From: Deltaproteobacteria bacterium
GTDB taxonomy: Bacteria; Desulfobacterota; Deferrimicrobia; Deferrimicrobiales; Deferrimicrobiaceae
Assembly: GCA_003105225.1 (NCBI GenBank)
Contig: PQAK01000117.1
Location: forward strand, 1 to 13,643
Length of the DNA: 13,643 nt
Direction: 5' to 3'
Shown: positions 12,055 through 13,643 of the stretch, in pieces
Numbering within the stretch: position 1 is the stretch's first letter
Layout of the letters: every line of letters starts with the position of its first letter
Notes under the pieces: generated by a model
What the model was told of the DNA's origin: nothing
Database searches by the model: none
Seen by the model: the letters and a program-made list of their open reading frames with translations, nothing else
Position numbers and translations under genes: made by a program

Positions 12055-13620
12055 ATGGCGAGAATCCATCGGGCGATCTTGAGCGTGTCGGACAAGACGG
12101 GAATCGTGGAATTCGCGAAGGCGATTTCGCGGCTCGGGGTGGAATTGTACGCCTCGGGGGGCACGGCGAAGCTGCTGAAGGAGAAGAAGGTCCCGGTCCG
12201 CCTCATCGAGGAGTACACCGGGTTCCCGGAGATGCTCGACGGCCGGGTGAAGACGCTCAACCCGAAGATCCACGGCGGGCTCCTCGCGCTGCGGGACAAC
12301 CCGGCGCACATGAAGACGATCGAGGACCACGGCATCGTCCCGTTCGACATGGTGGTCGTCAACCTCTATCCCTTCGAGGCGACGATCGAAAAGCCCGGGT
12401 GCACGCGGGAGGAGGCGATCGAGAACATCGACATCGGCGGGCCTTCGATGCTCCGCTCCGCGGCGAAGAACAGCCAGCACGTGGCGGTGGTCTGCGACCC
12501 GGCCGACTATGCAGACCTGCTCGCGAAGCTGAAGAAGGGGAACGGCAACCTGGATCCGCAGACGCATGCGGAGCTGGGGAGGAAGGCCTTCGCGCTCACC
12601 GCCGCCTACGACGCGGCGATCTCCAACTACCTGGGTCGGGGGGATGACGCGCGGGAGGAATACCCCGTGACGTTCGCGGCGCAGTGGCGCAGGCTCCAGT
12701 CGCTGCGGTACGGTGAAAACCCCCACCAGACGGCCGCCTTCTACGCCGACATGCGCCTTCCCGCCGAGCCGACCCTCGGAGGGGCCCGCCAGCTCCAGGG
12801 GAAGGAGCTTTCCTACAACAACATCGTCGACATCGACGCCGCGCTGCAGCTCGCGCTGGAGTTTGCCGACGGCCCCGCGGCCGTCATCATCAAGCACACC
12901 AATCCTTCCGGGGTCGGGACCTCCCGGCGCCGGCTGGTGGATGCCTTCAAGAAGGCGAGGGAGTGCGATCCCGTGTCCGCCTACGGCGGCGTGATAGGCT
13001 TCAACCGGCAGGTGGGAGCGGAGACCGCGCGCGAAGTGGCGGCGACCTTTTTCGAGGCCGTCATCGCGCCCGCCTTCGACAAGGAGGCGCGGAAGATCCT
13101 CGCCGCCAAGGCGAACCTGCGCGTGCTGGAGACCGGTGGGGAGTTCCGCTGGAGCGGGCGGCCGGGAACGGAAATGAAGAAGGTGAGCGGCGGGCTCCTG
13201 ATACAGAGCCGGGACCGGCACGTCCTGAATCCGGCGGACCTGAAGGTCGTGACGAAGCGCACCCCCACCTCCGATGAGCTCGAGGCGCTGCTGTTCGGCT
13301 GGAAGGTCTGCAAGCACGTCAAGTCCAACGCGATCGTCTACGCGCTCAAGGACCGCACGGTGGGCGTGGGCGCCGGGCAGATGAGCCGGGTGGACTCCGC
13401 GAAAATCGCGGTGATGAAGGCCCAACGGCCCACGAAGGGATCGGTCGTCGCTTCCGACGCCTTTTTCCCCTTCCGGGACGGCCTGGACGCGGCGGCGGCG
13501 GCGGGAGCGACGGCCGCGATCCAGCCGGGGGGGTCGGTGCGCGACGCGGAGGTGATCGCCGCGGCCGACGAGCACGGGATGGCGATGGTGTTCACCGGGG
13601 TACGGCACTTCCGGCATTAG
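12055..13620 (+). CDS. purH: Bifunctional AICAR transformylase / IMP cyclohydrolase PurH
   Basis: A 521-aa enzyme for the last two steps of IMP synthesis. The N-terminal IMP cyclohydrolase (MGS-like) domain is at about 1-150, with ILSVSDKTG (8-16), LYASGGTAKLL (31-41), LDGRVKTLNPKIHGG (61-75) and NIDIGGPSMLRSAAKN (124-139). The transformylase domain has RYGENPHQ (218-225), LSYNNIVDIDAA (252-263) and the catalytic pair K280-H281 in IKHTNPSG; it ends normally with FTGVRHFRH. The full length is present. The ATG at 12055 has GAGGGAAG (12041-12048) upstream. It follows mlaD by 46 bp on the same strand with no visible terminator, so read-through from the alr-mla unit is possible. PurH and ThiC both depend on the purine pathway, ThiC through its substrate AIR. 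Confidence 0.98.
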   Translation: MARIHRAILSVSDKTGIVEFAKAISRLGVELYASGGTAKLLKEKKVPVRLIEEYTGFPEMLDGRVKTLNPKIHGGLLALRDNPAHMKTIEDHGIVPFDMVVVNLYPFEATIEKPGCTREEAIENIDIGGPSMLRSAAKNSQHVAVVCDPADYADLLAKLKKGNGNLDPQTHAELGRKAFALTAAYDAAISNYLGRGDDAREEYPVTFAAQWRRLQSLRYGENPHQTAAFYADMRLPAEPTLGGARQLQGKELSYNNIVDIDAALQLALEFADGPAAVIIKHTNPSGVGTSRRRLVDAFKKARECDPVSAYGGVIGFNRQVGAETAREVAATFFEAVIAPAFDKEARKILAAKANLRVLETGGEFRWSGRPGTEMKKVSGGLLIQSRDRHVLNPADLKVVTKRTPTSDELEALLFGWKVCKHVKSNAIVYALKDRTVGVGAGQMSRVDSAKIAVMKAQRPTKGSVVASDAFFPFRDGLDAAAAAGATAAIQPGGSVRDAEVIAAADEHGMAMVFTGVRHFRH

Positions 13621-13643
13621 CTAGCCCGCATTTCTCACCGGGC

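Noticed and set aside
12030..12071. Direct repeat GAATCCATCG at 12030-12039 and 12062-12071
   Set aside because: Only 10 bp, with the second copy inside the start of purH; two copies this short are most likely coincidence.
10494..12362. Long minus-strand open frame opposite mlaD
   Set aside because: Low-complexity composition without domains, spanning two confident plus-strand genes and the gap between them; an artefact of high GC.
11950..13617. Long minus-strand open frame opposite purH
   Set aside because: It mirrors the PurH coding frame and has no protein-like pattern or ribosome binding site.

Overview
The window is GC-rich bacterial DNA with tightly packed genes. It carries a leucine tRNA, a two-component sensor gene, a CvpA-type membrane protein gene, a TPP-riboswitch-controlled thiamine operon, an alanine racemase gene leading into an MCE/Mla-type lipid-transport operon, and purH. 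The Mla system implies a Gram-negative, double-membraned cell. The high GC, the thi operon order, and the long MlaD-type protein suggest a deltaproteobacterium-like lineage (Desulfuromonadota/Desulfobacterota or a relative). That placement is an inference from gene style; there is no 16S or other phylogenetic marker here. I see no integrase, transposase, phage gene or CRISPR array.

Layout. Positions 1-93 hold no supported gene. tRNA-Leu(CAA) lies on the minus strand at 94-180, with a possible promoter and a leader hairpin above it. Diverging from it on the plus strand is a membrane-bound hybrid histidine kinase (two PAS domains, kinase core, C-terminal receiver), followed by a small CvpA-family membrane protein. 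Converging on that from the right is a five-gene minus-strand thiamine operon. In transcription order it reads: sigma70-like promoter, TPP riboswitch, intrinsic terminator, a ThiH/HydG-like radical SAM enzyme, thiS, thiG, thiE (or tenI), thiC. Spacing is 2-13 bp, or a 4-bp ATGA overlap at thiE/thiC.

The 140-bp region near 7620-7760 carries divergent promoters. On its plus-strand side are alr (GTG start), mlaE (TTG start overlapping the end of alr), mlaF (GTG start) and mlaD (start overlapping the mlaF stop). purH follows after 46 bp.

How the genes work together. The thi genes supply both halves of thiamine: ThiC makes the pyrimidine, and the radical SAM enzyme with ThiS and ThiG makes the thiazole. 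The ThiE/TenI-type protein either joins the halves or aromatises the thiazole. ThiC draws on AIR, an intermediate of the purine pathway to which PurH also belongs. Alr supplies D-alanine for peptidoglycan, and MlaE/F/D form an ABC-type phospholipid transporter spanning the envelope.

The most unusual point is the radical SAM protein. It has the two-cluster architecture of the [FeFe]-hydrogenase maturase HydG (C-x3-C-x2-C near the N-terminus and C-x2-C-x22-C near the C-terminus), yet it sits first in a riboswitch-controlled thiamine operon and carries some ThiH-like sequence. The second is an MCE protein with a long C-terminal beta-strand-rich domain in an operon that lacks mlaC and mlaB.
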